Shown: one piece after another, positions 1 through 12,317 of the stretch
How positions within the stretch are numbered: position 1 is the first letter of the stretch
How the letters are laid out: each line of letters opens with the position of its first letter
Assembly (NCBI GenBank): GCA_022592445.1
Contig: JABYQR010000358.1
Span: forward strand, 1 to 43,820
Reading direction: 5' to 3'
Length of the DNA stretch: 43,820 bases
From: Cytidiella melzeri
Taxonomy: Eukaryota > Basidiomycota > Agaricomycetes > Polyporales > Irpicaceae
Notes under the pieces: model-generated
What the model was told of the DNA's origin: nothing
Database searches by the model: none
The model's input: only the letters and a program-made list of their open reading frames with translations
Translations under genes and position numbers: made by a program

Positions 1-1135
1 ACACAACTGCTCAAAAAGTTACCAATAAACTCCCCTCAATGAGTACGCTAAGAATCTCACAAGACTGCCCATAAACTAAGGTACAGGTCCTCATAATGAT
101 GACTGAATTCTCAGCTAAAACCAGAGTCAAAATTTCTCTTCCACATATTACCGTAGACTTGAAAGCGAGACACTGATCCACGCAGGAATATGACAATGTA
201 TGAGAAGAGAAGTCACAAATGAACTGTTGATACTGGGACAGAATCATATGTCTAACAACTGCAAAGTAGCCACACCCATGAATGAAGCTCAGAAAAAGAG
301 CAGCAAAAGCAATCTCTCCTGTACAGGTGCGGAGTGTAGGGTTACTACATTATCAGAACTGCCAGCTACTGTACTAGGATAGCTTTTGCAAGCAGTTGTG
401 AGTATCATATCCTTCCATATCCCACCAACACCACACTTCAAAATTATGAAAATTATGATATTTGGGCTAGAGCTGGATTCTTGAGTAGAAAACACTTTCC
501 GGAGGTCCGATATGCAAGCATTGACTGATATGCGCAACAAGCAGAACATTGCCGGCATCGAGACAGGAGGTTTTGCAAAAGTGTTCCAATTTTTTGTTGC
601 AGATTGCAATGGTCACTTTGGCAGGTTCCCATTCCGCTCGGCATGCACAAAGGCGTCCTGGCACTCAGCACAAGACGACCGAGTTTGCATGAATCAGAGT
701 GTCATTCTACTTTCCTGGTGGTCACGCAAATCCACGCCATTCAGCTTTCTGCTTGGACCGAGTGCTCTGATTAATGAAGCAAACTCTACAGATGTATACA
801 ATATTAACATAGATCTTACCACCAGGTGTTTCAAGCTGACTGCTGGATGACAACTCCAGGATCTGAGGAGATTGATGCAGCACGAACAGCCAAAAACATA
901 CCAGTAACCCTCGGTAGGTCGTATTTCCCCTGCAAATATTGTGAGGAATATACAACTATGCCCACAATGGGAGATACTATATACACTAAGCCTTGCCAGT
1001 ACCAAAGCACTACTTAGGAAGAGGCGAAAGGGCAGTTTTCAAAAGCTGTCCTAGTACAGTACGTGCATAACTTGCCTTACTTTATCACCAGCCAGACCAG
1101 TGTGTGGAGATACAATGGCCGATCCTTTCGTTTCG
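1..1135. other. Unassigned DNA at the window edge
   Basis: I see no convincing gene here. Short open frames exist on both strands (for example 512-850 plus and 694-1005 minus). None shows a recognisable domain or an exon chain with consistent splice signals. It lies downstream of the MDM31-like stop codon and may hold that gene's 3' untranslated region plus old repeat debris. A gene cut off by the window edge cannot be excluded. Confidence 0.4.
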
Positions 1136-3595
1136 TCAGGGAGCTCCCACAGTTGCTCCCACAGCTCCCACACCAGGAAACCAAACTTGATAACACGACG
1201 GATCGTCATACAAGTCTTTCAATTGTTCCGTCACCGGGTTTGTCATCGTCCTCAGCACAGCAAGCATCGCCTGCGCGGTGCGCTGCAGACTCCACGCGCT
1301 GACGGCCTTGATTCGACGATTGAAGTTGGCTTGGCTGACGTGGTAGGCCATAGCTTCGTATACCTACGCCGGTATTAGAGTCAGTTCGGAAGAAACGATA
1401 GTGAGAGCTGACTTTGACTGCGATGACGTCCATTAGCCCAGCTGAGGTGAAAACATTAGCTGGTGGTGTGTTGGGAGGGTATGCATTTCCGGCGACTCAC
1501 TTTCCCACATCTAACAAGGAGACACACAGTCAGCACCACTCGGATGCAAGTTCTATCCTACATACCGTCCACGCCCCGTCAAAATCACCGAGATCCTTCA
1601 CAACCTTTGAATGAATCGGTATCAACGTCCGATTAGCACTACCAAAACCGTGCAAACCCCATCAGCTTCCGTCTAGAAATTGAAGGAAACCGTGCTTACT
1701 TCATGAACGCGACGATTGGCCGAATGAGCGCGTTGTTTGTATACGACAAATCATTAGTAAAGATAGGCACCGCCGCCTTCAAGTCACGAAACCTCAAATC
1801 GATATTCACTACCACCTTGGGCTTCTCGTCGTCCCTCATCTCCGCCTCGTCGGACGGTGCACTCAGCGGCGCCTTCGCGAGTTCACGTTGCCCGGGTATG
1901 CGCTCTGCAATGGCATCGATGGCATCGATGAGCACGGCTAGCGCTGTGTCTTCGTCTGCGGTTCCACGTGGAAACTGGATGTCAAGTACAGCGTCGAGCT
2001 TGCCAGAGGTTATCCAGGATATAGGACCTTCTTGTGTGGACATGTGCTGGATGTGATCAATGTTCACGCCGTCGATGCGGAACCGGGACTTCGGACAGGA
2101 GGGAAGTTAATCATCCGACCAGTTCAGAACGTAAGGAACAGATACGAACCATACGGAACCACTGACCGACCTTGCTATCTTGCTCCGTCGTCCGACCGAT
2201 ACTCTGTGGCGTGTGCAAGCTGAACAAGCAATTATCAAACTGCCCCACAACATTGTCTGCAGATAGGAAATCGTAAAACATCCACTGTTTCCGGAACGTC
2301 TTCATGTCGGCACGGAATATCGACGCCGTATATGGCCTAAACCCGCCAGGTTGATACACTGTCACCAATACGTCTTCGAGTTGGAGTGACTCGAGCTCGA
2401 AGTCGCCCGGCTGGCCTTTGTGGCGGAAGGCGGCTGGGTCCCAAGGGTGATTCGGGTCCCAATGAACGTACCGTCGATCGAGCACTCCGCGCACGCCTTT
2501 CACCACTGCGTCTGTCACCACCCCTTTGCCATCCAGCCACCTCGCGAGTGACAGCGTGACGTCTATCGAGTCAATCGTCAAATCGAACATGGTGTAATTC
2601 GTGTCCTCGTCGGTGACAATCTCGGGAAGCATGTCATCTTCGTCTCCTACGAGCCCATGGTTAGCTGGGTGATTACTAACGTCGTAGCCGCGGGCGAAAT
2701 CGTGGGCAACACTGGCAATAGCTCGTATGCGAGGGACGCTGCTTGGTCTACGTGTAACAAAGACGTTTTTGAAGGAAATCTTGGAGTCTTTCCATTTTGG
2801 CACAATGGCGGACTCGAAGACTATTGTTATACCAGTTTCGGAGGTTAAATAATCGCTTATAGCTTTGGCGACGTACTCTGCGGAGCGATCTCAGCATGAT
2901 AAGTCGTGATATAAGCTGCAATGCGTACCTTGAAGACGAAGACTGTTGATAGTGGCGAACACAACAGAGAAAAATGTGGTTCTGAAGTAGGTCATAAGCA
3001 TTTTGCTCAACAGGAGGAAAGGTATTGCGTACGTTCCGACCAACAACCATAACGTCTGGCTGAAAAAAAACCATGTGACAAAGGCCGAAATGTCGTCTGC
3101 GTTATACCTCCGAAACGATCTAATGGTGAGCCATTTGAATCTCACACGCATGCGCGACCAGAAACCGGTGGCAGCGTTGAGAAAGTCGTCGCGGGTGGGA
3201 CGCGTAAGGTGCGGCAGCGACAGTGCCAGCTGTCGAAAGAACTTTGGGTAGTTCTCAAAGTAGCGTGCATCAGCGGATTGGCCATTCTTTGCGCCATTGT
3301 TTGCAACGCTCTGTGGTTTGTCCCGGTCATTGGTGTGCGACGACTCGTTTTGCTCCGCTGACGGAGGGGTCGTGTGGAACAAACGACCTGTATTCGAAAA
3401 TCTGTGGGTCACTAGGCGACAGTTCAAGAATAACGACGCTGGTAGGCGTATGCTGTTGCTCGTGTGCGGCAAGGGCACAGCTCCGGTCTGCTGGAGGAAG
3501 AAAGTGCGAATGAGTCCATAACGCTCTATGCTTGCAGAGCGAGCTGTTCGTCGTGAGAGCTGTAGCAAAGACCGTGGAACGGCAGACAGGGACAT
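1136..3595 (-). CDS. MDM31: Mdm31/Mdm32-family mitochondrial inner-membrane protein
   Basis: Predicted 707 residues in seven exons: 3595-2929, 2877-2150, 2088-1700, 1638-1566, 1510-1501, 1441-1413 and 1363-1136. The phases are consistent and the stop is TGA at 1138-1136. The N-terminus is basic and rich in Arg/Ser, like a mitochondrial targeting sequence. Hydrophobic segments at about residues 173-215 look membrane-spanning. The family-typical blocks SRFRIDGVNID (start of exon 3) and VYEAMAYHV (start of exon 7) support the call. In yeast, Mdm31 and Mdm32 act in the inner mitochondrial membrane in organelle shape, distribution and phospholipid balance. Oddities: exon 5 is only 10 nt, and the intron after exon 2 needs a rare GTTCGT donor, with GTCGGT at 2170 as an alternative. 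The gene is divergent from the methyltransferase. The family is clear; the exact borders of introns 2 and 6 are less certain. Confidence 0.85.
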
Positions 3596-3847
3596 GACCC
3601 AGGTGTGCTAGCACATCGCTGACCAGGATGGAGAGAGCGAAGAGTAAGTACTGAACTTGGAGGAGCCACACACCGTGCACACGCGAGACGCGCAACGAGG
3701 CGCATCAAAGCCGAAAAAGGCAGGTGCGGCTGATGATGATGACCACAACCTCGATGTGTTCCCCTTCCACTCGACGCCAATCGACGTCGACGATGCCTCA
3801 GCAACGATGGCGGCAGTTGCACGACGACGGCTTGGATTTTTACCACC
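3596..3847. promoter_or_regulatory. Shared intergenic promoter region, MDM31-like / methyltransferase
   Basis: A gap of 252 bases separates two divergent start codons, so it must carry both promoters and 5' leaders. I see no clear TATA box. Open frames across it on both strands lack support. Confidence 0.45.
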
Positions 3848-5511
3848 ATGGCTGCCCTCACGGACGTCGTGCTCAAGACCGCGTACGCATGGCTCGACAA
3901 GGTCAGTCTTCAACTCCTCGTAGTACGAGCACACGCTGATGCACCCTGAATCTTCAGGGCTGGATACCAGACTTGTTCTTGCGTCCAATCATCAGACTGC
4001 TGTGTCGCCAAAGGATTAGAGAGGTGGTTCAAGGCGGTTTAGAAGCAAATCATGCTGCCAAAATGAGATGGATCGAGCAGGTCAAGGCCAGAGCAAACAT
4101 AGCAAATGTAACATACAAAGCTAATGAGCAGCACTACGAGGTGAGGGTTTATGCTTTTGTTTCTGCGTCGTAGGCTCATATAACACATCAGGTCTCTACC
4201 GAGTTTATACTGTCATGCTTGGGAGAATACGCCAAGTACTCTTGCTGCCTCTATCCAACCGGAAATGAGACTCTCAATGACGCGGAAGTGCTGATGATGG
4301 AAAGCTACTGCGTAAAAGCTCAACTCAAAGACGGTATTGATATTTTGGATTTGGGATGCGGTACGATCTATGTCAAAGCAATCACACATCTGATTACCAG
4401 CTGACCGTACGATAGGATGGGGCTCGTTGTCCTTGTATTTGGCCCATGTAAGTGGCTGAAACCACACCTGTTGTTCGCAAACAACTGAATTTAGTAGAAA
4501 TACCCTAGGTCGAGGATCACAGCTCTCTCGAATTCGTCTACACAGAAGCAATACATCGATCGCACCGCAAACTCTCAGAGATTAACGAATTTGACGGTGC
4601 GTTTCGGAGAACCCGTCTCACTGCACGCAAGCACCCAAGGCCTCTTCCTCTTTTCAGGTCATTACCGGCGACGTCAACATCTTCGAATTCGATCCTTCCA
4701 CCAAGTAAGCACCCCGACATTGGCCGTCTTTGCCGTGCTGACCCCGTTAGGTTTGACCGTATCATATCTATCGAGGTGGGACATATTCAGTTCCTAAAGA
4801 CCGCCATCGTAACATGTTCTGTCAGATGTTCGAGCACATGAAGAACTACAAGATGCTTATGGCCAAAATCGCCCGCTGGCTCCGTCCAAAAACAGATCCC
4901 CAGTCGTACGAAGACGCGTTATGCTTCATACACATATTCTGCCATCACTCTATGCCATATCATTTTGAGAATGGAGATGGGTGGATGTCAGACACCTTCT
5001 TCTCAGGTAAGCTCCCTTCTTTCACTATTCGCCGATACTCGTCTTTGTGGACAATTGATGGGTCGACGTCACAGGCGGCACAATGCCATCGCACGACCTT
5101 CTCGTACGTGTCACCGTATATTGCCTATCCCCTCTATAGTCACCGTCTACGCTATAGCTGTACTTTCAAGATGATCTCTCACTGCAATCCAGCTGGTTCG
5201 TGAACGGACAGCACTACGCCCGCACATGCGAAGACTGGCTCAAGAATCAGGACCAGAATGCCACGAAAGGTCTCGCCGAGCTCGAGGACGACGCTGAGAA
5301 GCAGGGAATAGAAAGAGCGCACGGAAGGACGATGTTCTACCGCTTCCGGGTGTTCTTCTTGACCTGCGCGGAGTTCTTCGCGCTGAATGACGGACAAGAG
5401 TACGTGTCTCTTTTCGTTGCACAACGCAGGACTTCCTATTTTTACGAGGCTGACTTGGCAAATCTTCAAAGGTGGGGCGTTGGACATTACTTGTTCAAGC
5501 TCAAAGATTAA
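3848..5511 (+). CDS. SAM-dependent methyltransferase, cyclopropane-fatty-acid-synthase / coclaurine N-methyltransferase-like
   Basis: Predicted 366 residues from eleven exons: 3848-3901, 3958-4140, 4192-4360, 4416-4447, 4498-4596, 4658-4704, 4751-4775, 4826-5006, 5075-5103, 5158-5399 and 5472-5511. All phases agree and nearly every intron is about 50-80 nt with GT..AG ends. SAM-binding motif I reads DILDLGCGWGS across the exon 3/4 junction. It is followed by ITGDVNIFEFD and then IISIEMFEHMKNY, typical of the CFA-synthase-like fold. Later blocks HIFCHHSMPYHFE and SGGTMPSHDLL are also characteristic of the fungal and plant branch related to coclaurine N-methyltransferases. The substrate cannot be told from sequence: lipid, amine or another small molecule are all possible. 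It shares a promoter region with the MDM31-like gene and ends 281 bases from the ELL-like stop. Confidence 0.85.
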
Positions 5512-5792
5512 AAGACTAGTCATGTACTCGTCCATAAGTTCTTGCAGATTATGTGCTCTTGTAGATACAATGTGATGGTGTTATATATACAACGTGCGTG
5601 GGTGTAGCGATAAACGTAGCTATTTCCTCCCAGACGTGCCAAAGAAATGCTCTTTTCATGAGAGGGATGATCCAATGTATGCCTTAGGTCATATCAGCAA
5701 GGAGAGGTATAATCATTCCAGTAGGCGGCCACTAACGTGAAATAGGATGAAAAGAGTCTCAACTATCGTCTCTAACGATTCGGTCCAATCAC
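5512..5792. terminator. Convergent 3' region between methyltransferase and ELL-like gene
   Basis: 281 bases lie between two stop codons facing each other, so both polyadenylation regions must be here. The stretch is AT-richer than the flanking coding sequence, but no canonical AATAAA is evident. Confidence 0.4.
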
Positions 5793-8222
5793 TCAGGCCT
5801 TATTCGGTATCGCCAACGACTCCTCCGCAATCTTGCCCTGCCGCCTCAGCCCTTCCCACTTCTCCACAATCGTATGCAGTGTCTTCTCCTCCTCGTCCAG
5901 ATCTGCCCTCAGCTTTGCCAGCTCGTCCGGGTGCGGCAACCCAGGGTCCCCGTCGGGCAGGTACACCTCTTCCGCACCGTCGCGGAGCAGCTCTCGGATT
6001 TCGTCGACAAGGGCGGCATGCCGTGCATGCAAGGATTGGTAAATCAGCCATCGACGGGTGTAAATCTTCTTGAGGACCTCGGGGCTATCGGGCAAGGAGA
6101 TTTGTATCGGTCCCAATTTCTTGACGACCGTTGTCGTCAGCCGCTCGTGGCGCTGATCATCCCGCCGCGACGTATCTGTGCGGCGTCGTGGCTGCTCTTT
6201 CTCGTCTTCAGAAGAGGTGTAGACTGGGGACTTGCGCCGTGGTTTGGCAGAGCCGCTGCGATGGGGCGCATCGTCACGAGAACGGTTGGATGAGAACGAG
6301 GGAGCGCGCTCGTGGTGAGACTGCTTGAGCGGCGAGATACGAGGAGAAGAAGCAATCGGGAGAGGAGAATGAGTAGGAATAGGCGAACGTCCATCGTACT
6401 TCGACTGCTTGTTCCTGGAAGGAGGGGACGGCTCACGCATGACAGGTTTCTTCGGTAACGACAAGTCGCGCTCCTTGTACCTCTCAGATCCCTGCTCTTC
6501 CATCCTGCGTCTCTTATGAGCGACAGACGCTTCGCGTTCGGATAATGCAGACTCTTGATCGTCTTGCAAAGCCTTTTTACGTTTCAGAGAAGGAGCGGGA
6601 GAGTCCCGTGCTCGTTCTTTCATCGGGTCGGCTGGTCGTGCACGCTCGTGGCTATCCCGAACAGCTTGTGGCACACGCGTCGTTGATGCGTTATGAGTGA
6701 TGGGAGGGCGACCATCGTGAGGTTGTGGAGGCGGGGCAGAAGCAGAATGATGGGAGGGGCGGTTCGCTGAAGAAGATTGGTTTTCCGCCTTCGCAGCGCG
6801 AACGTCCTGAGGCTTCCTGCCAGAGTCTAGATTGCTCGAGGTTAGGTCAGGAGTGGGGGGTGTGTCACTGCCCGCTTTCATTTTGAAGCCTGAGCCGGGT
6901 ACTCGTCGAGTCGGAGCCTTGGAAGCCGTCGTGGAAGACATTGCATCGGAGTCCGAGTCTTTGTACTTGGACATCTTGAGCAATCTAGCGCTGTCGATCT
7001 TCGCGGGTAAATCTGAAGCTGCAACCTTCATCTTCACCGGTGCGTCAGCTTTTACCTCTTTGACGTGAGCCTCCTGCGATGCAGCTGGCCGACGTGTGTC
7101 AGCAGATGAAGCCGTGCTTGGACCTGCTCTGGAAGTCCCACTACTGGTGCCACTAGGTGGTCGAATGTCGTTCCACCTAGGATCCGATTCAGGGATACCC
7201 ATGTTTTGAAACGCGGATTGAGCCTTCTTTGCCAGCTTGAGCCGCTCCTGTTGTGAAAGGTCCGGGAAAGTGAACGGTTTGACTTCTAGCCAGGTCTTCT
7301 GTTTCAGTAACCACTTCGAAGGACCTGTAGTATTTAGTTTGGCACCCAGTGTTGCCACCTAGCATAGATGCCAGTGAGCTTCCAAACCCACAAACGTGCT
7401 ACTATTCGAAAAAAGACTCACGGCTTTGAGGAGTTCAAAGAGATCCGGGCGAATGGGCTGGTCTTCCTCGACACCGCCCACAGACCTCATCACTTCGCCG
7501 AGAGTGCGAGGATTGAGAGCAAGAAAGTGAACAAGGCGACCACGATCGCTGTCTCTCTTCACGGGCGGACGGGGCGATAGGCGGGAAGGCACCAGCTCCT
7601 TAGCTTGCAGCGTAGGGGGACGAGGTGAGACCATGCGGGACGGTTGAGCGGAAGATGAAGCAGAGAGACTGCGGGTGCTTTCTACAGCGGGATATTTCTT
7701 CGTTATTGTTGGTTTCTTCTTGGCCGCCTTGACCGGGGGCGCCGTAGGGGGAGGAGCATTGAGCATGATGGTCTTGCGCTCCGTCCTCTGCTTCTCTGCA
7801 GCCACCGTCTTATCTTTGATCAGACTCTCCACGCGTGACCCTAGCTGACGGTCGACCATAAACTTGCCAGTGACATTCGCGTGTAACTTCAATGGGGCAG
7901 TGGTTTTGTTTGCTGGTACAGCTCGTATATATAGCTCGTGAGGTGAGGACTCTTGATGCGGTCTCATGGAAAAGAAAGCGTCGCCAATAAATATTCCCTT
8001 AACAGACATTTAGAACCCTTGATGCCCATTCAACAATTGTCTACGCACTGGATTATCCCCAAATTCAACTTCGAGTTTAGGCGGGGTCGGTTGAGCCTCC
8101 AGTGCTTCAAATGTCTCCGCCGACATCCTGACTATCATGGCTTGCTTCGGCTTAGAGGACTCTGTTCCCCCAGGACCGACGTGACCCTGTAGGGACAGAA
8201 TCCCGTTGGGAGGTAATGGCAT
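5793..8222 (-). CDS. ELL-family RNA polymerase II elongation factor
   Basis: Predicted 771 residues from three exons: 8222-8049, 7997-7422 and 7358-5793. The donors are GTGCGT and GTGAGT, and both introns are in phase 0. The N-terminal 250 residues hold the ELL-like region, with VEFGDNP joined to GIFIGDAFF by splicing. A winged-helix-like stretch with RLVHFLALNPRTLGEVM follows and runs on into a block ending WLEVKPFTFPDLS. The middle, about 300-680, is low-complexity Ser/Pro/Arg/Lys and probably disordered. The C-terminus is Glu/Arg/Leu-rich and helical or coiled-coil in character; I do not see a convincing occludin-like domain. ELL proteins suppress transient pausing of RNA polymerase II in the nucleus, with EAF partners. 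The family call is good; the C-terminal domain is unassigned. Confidence 0.75.
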
Positions 8223-9921
8223 GTTGCTTTGGTGGCGTGAGGTCGCTGGAATGCCAGATCGGAAGGAGAGTGCTTGTAGATGAGTCGCGTTATCTACTGA
8301 AAACGCGTCCTCGCTGACTGCTAATCAGAATAGGTAAGAGAAAGAATGACAGGAGTGTGAGGGAGATGGTGGTCAAAAGGACAAAGGCACTACGCGCATT
8401 GGCCAGTGGCACACCGACATCGCATTTGAGCGCCAGAAACACGTGGTCATATTGAAGCCGCTTAATGATAGAGCAGACGACACGGTGATGTTAACAGATA
8501 TGTGAAGTCTCCACACAATTCTTGTAGCTAGGCTGCACATATGTCCTCATCTCGGTTTTCCAGTTCTTATTTCAAGCAAAGTGGAGTTATCTAAGTGAAT
8601 ATAGCCTAATGATTTGCTCCTAAATGGAAGTATGTGATAATACGATCAAATCTGCCACTTGATCTCTCTGCCAAATTTTACAGATGAGGTGGGGGATACA
8701 GCTTGATAAGTCCAGAGTTGCACTTGCCCCATGTCGGCCCCACTACCACTAGTAGTACAGTCATTTTATTCCAATTCAAGATGCTTATTGAAGGTGTCAT
8801 CAATAGTGAATACGCTTACCACAGTCAATATGCATGATCAGATTACTTGGCATGTTCAAGTTACCAGGAAAAAAGTTGTCATTGTTTACTGAAGTTCTTT
8901 TTGGTACCAAAGTTGCTGGAACAAGTAGTTGTTTCAGAGTATGTGGCTGATTCAATTTGCTAATCAATTTTAACCTTGCTCCTGCAATTTACCCAAATTG
9001 TTTCTAGATTGTTTACAGCTGACAAAAAGGAATAGGGCACCAGTGCCACCACGTGAAAGAAAACCTAGGTCACCTGCCTGGTGATCTCTAAGAGTTGCCT
9101 AGAATAGTAATGGGCACATGTCACTGAATACGGTAAGGTGATTGTGCACATGACAGCGTGGAGAAAACCTCTGTAATTCAGGAAAATACTCCTTACCTGT
9201 CAAGCAGCAAAAACACTGTTTAAAATTGACTCAGTCAAGGGATTATTGTGCAGATACACATCAGCATTGATTACTATATTTGGGCTCAGAGATTACCAGG
9301 TGTCTCAGGGTTCTCTCTCACAGCTGTACTGGTGGCCTATTTCCTTTTTGTCAGCTGTAACATACTTCAACACCATTACAAAGAAGACACACATCAAACA
9401 AGATTTATCTCTACACTCTATTCCTCAAACTTGTTTGACAAACTACCAAATCACTATACATTACTCAACAAAGAAGCAATCCACAACAAAATTACTTAGT
9501 CAAGCTACTATCAGTAGCAACTTTCTTTGAATTTTCATTCCTTGTCTCTTGCCGGCCTTGCTAACACTAGCCTTGGCACTGCAAGTGTAACCTGAATCTC
9601 AACTTTAAAAGGTTTATAACACCGCACATCAGCCTCTCCTATTATTGAGAAATAGGCGCTGAATAGGCTGCATATTCTTTGCATATTCATCAAATATGCA
9701 CAAGAATATATAAAGATTATGTGACAATAAAGACCGGATATTAATGGCCTATAAGTCATGTATTCTTCAAGCGGAACAAGAGGTGGCCGCCATATATATT
9801 GCGGTTCTCACGCTTCCATATGCATTCCGCTCGGGATTCTCAATATCGCGCGTATGACAATCAGATCTATATGCGCATGCATGCTGTACATACATATACA
9901 TGACGTGAGAACAAGAACTAG
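8223..9921. other. Gene-poor AT-rich stretch
   Basis: The first few hundred bases should hold the ELL-like promoter. From about 8500 to 9700 the base composition is AT-richer, with no supported exon chain. Short frames such as 9246-9530 have biased, repetitive-looking composition. It could be an old transposon remnant, but no terminal repeats were found. Confidence 0.4.
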
Positions 9922-11375
9922 TCACATAATGTACTTGCTGTTGTCGTTGAAGGCGGTCGACACTAAAAACCTTGAACGCAAAGTTCCATCAATGTTGACG
10001 AGTCGTGCGCGAGCAAGTTATGAGGTAACAGAGATACGAGCATACATACTGTCCAGTGATAGCTCTCAGACCTGTCGGCGCATAGAGAATCATGATAACC
10101 CACGTAAAGTTAATAGAGAAGATAGCTCTACAGTTTCTAATCAGCGCCAAGCCAGCCTAAACGAAAGCTTTTTTGCAGCTTACGCAAAGTACAACGCGCC
10201 GTCCTTTACCAAACTCTCCAACATTGTCCACCCGCGGAACCTGAGACCGGTGGTCCACTCGGACTGCGCAAACTCCCATTGGCGATGGTAGTGCATATAC
10301 ACGGTCCGCAATGCGGTAAGTAGGAACACGAGTCAGTCAAAGGCGACTTCCATCGAGACGAACATGATGGAGAAGTGCCCGCTGCATATGGTGTGAATTA
10401 TTAGTGTCGGGGAGAAAGGTGGAATACGTACATCTTCTTTGGGGGAAGGTACACGCAAACTAGCTCGACTATTGGTCAATATGACGACAACAACAAGGAG
10501 CCTGATACTGACAGTGATACTAGTAATTATTGACTGGATCTGGGGCAGGTGTACCACTAGGGACGGTGTACTGCCACAGACCCGCCACAGTCTGCACTGC
10601 TAGATATAAGAGCAGTAGAATGAGGAGGGTCCGGTTGGCGGTGTACATTGCCCATACTCTGTGCAACGGGTTGAGAATTGCAACGGATTGTAAGGGTGCA
10701 AAAGCAATATTGTACCTAATACTCATGAGGAAACTTGGTAGGACGCTCAGAGGTACTGTGACGTCGAGAGGCAGAAATAGCATCCATTGCGCACATCTGG
10801 GGTATATGCGTTGAGATGAGTATACGATTGTGGTTGACGCATAGAGAAGGAAACGGACTGTTCTCGTGTCATGTCAGTGGAGAAATATCCTGTATTTAAG
10901 TCTCAGATGAATGGATGAGAAGTGGGATAGAAAGACGCACCAAAAAAGACGACTATCATGGCGAGAAAGGAGTAGTTATCGCACCTGTGGCGAGGAATTT
11001 GACTATGATATGCAGAACACTTGGAAGAAGCAGGCGTACGAGTAGAAAGACACATGAAACTGCAAACAAGCATGAATGGTGAATGCGAGAGTGGAAAGAT
11101 TGGGACGTACGAAACATCTTTTTTTGTTTCCATATCACCACGATCTCTTGAGGGAATATGAGGATATGGTCATAGACTAGAACACAAAACCCGGCGAGGA
11201 AAAAGTACTATGCAGAGTTGGATTTTCAGTCGAGTTTGTCGAGTGTTGGTGAGAAACTACCTTTTCCACCGCGCTGTGGACCCAAGTTTTGTGAGATGAG
11301 TTTATATAGATTGACGAGAGCAGATATGACTGACATGTCTCTCAGGGTCTCCTGGGTTGCAGGGGTGGCCTCCAT
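9922..11375 (-). pseudogene. DUF6533-type seven-helix membrane protein, interrupted by an in-frame TGA
   Basis: The family is recognised from successive pieces on the minus strand. Near 11230 to 11120 lies FCVLVYDHILIFPQE, the DUF6533 hallmark. Splicing a 57-nt intron inside 10730-10660 joins SFLMSI to RVWAMYTANR. An exon near 10460 reads ELVCVYLPPKK. Next come FVSMEVAFD and FLLTALRTVY, separated only by TGA at 10335-10333, followed by SLVKDGALYFA ending at a GTAAGC donor near 10184. A block FTWVIMILYAPTGL follows. Members are basidiomycete-specific multi-pass proteins of unknown function. The ATG at 11375 and the stop near 9922 are provisional, and the region 11120-10830 could not be spliced confidently. 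The order of blocks matches the family, so this is either a recently disabled gene or one with a sequence error. Confidence 0.55.
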
Positions 11376-12317
11376 GTCACCGGGATCAGAGTGGGCAGAG
11401 ACGGCTGCCTAGACAGGCAGCGAGGACCATTTAAGAGAGGGAAGAAGCGATGGGATCATGGGAAGAGCAGACATTCGCGACGACGGACGTTACTTACATC
11501 GTGGGAGGGAGAGAACTCCGTGGGCATCACCAGCGGACCCGGACAGCACAACGGGCGTCGCCGGTTGGTCAGACAGTGGTTCTGTTGACATCCCGCACAT
11601 TTCCTTACAGGTTATCTCACCAATATTGGGCACCAAGAATATTTGCACAATAGGTGAATAATATTCAAGATATTTAACAACTATTTTTCAATAATAATGA
11701 AGCCTAATGTGCGGTGTAAGAATGCGGTCACTCAAAATATTAATCCCAGTCAAAAGGACATGGGTTTGCCAAAAATTGCTGAAAGCCGAAGCTGACAGAC
11801 GTGTTCGGATGTGTAATTTGCAATCAGCAAAAGACTGTGCTTCGGTAAAGACCTCACTAGCGACAGTACGTGCCCGAGCACAAGAATGGGGAACGTCGAT
11901 TCGAGCATCCACGCTATATGAAGCAGCCTTGCTCTGCGCACGGACCACCTTCCCACGTGCCATCCCGCGACGCCGACGCTGCCTCATGCAGTGCGCGCGG
12001 AGAAACACACAGCGAGCTCACGTTGTAGCATAGCCCGTCTTGTCGTTTACGTGCTCCTCAAATTTAATACAGCCAGTCATCGCGCTGCTAATACTCAGCC
12101 GTGTATACATCTCCCATGGCAAAAATGCGCCTGCGAACATGTCACCGAAGCACTTGGGATCTTTAGGCGCCGCCTCCTACTAGTCGTCCAAACGCCGTCG
12201 ACGACGACGACGACCAAAAGGATGTCCAGTCATCTCTGAGCAGTTCAGACCCTTTCAACCCTTACTCTCACGTTTATTTTTTCTTGTACATCTTCGTGCC
12301 TCGAGTAAGCGGACCCG
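11376..12317. other. Intergenic region, divergent promoters
   Basis: It lies between the DUF6533-type gene and the phosphatase, which point away from each other, so promoters of both are expected. The open frame at 11707-12033 has no family resemblance and is probably chance. A run of GAC/GACG trinucleotides occurs near 12198-12215. Confidence 0.4.

Noticed and set aside
512..850. 112-codon plus-strand ORF as a gene
   Set aside because: No domain, overlapping frames on the other strand, and no splice-linked continuation.
1..1000. KDZ-type transposase or CxC-domain remnant
   Set aside because: Cys-containing short frames suggested it, but no conserved block could be matched on either strand.
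9758..10291. 177-codon plus-strand frame
   Set aside because: It lies antisense to the DUF6533 C-terminal exons, which have recognisable motifs and splice sites.
11707..12033. Possible 108-residue gene upstream of the phosphatase
   Set aside because: No family resemblance, and an equally long frame overlaps it on the other strand. More likely promoter DNA.
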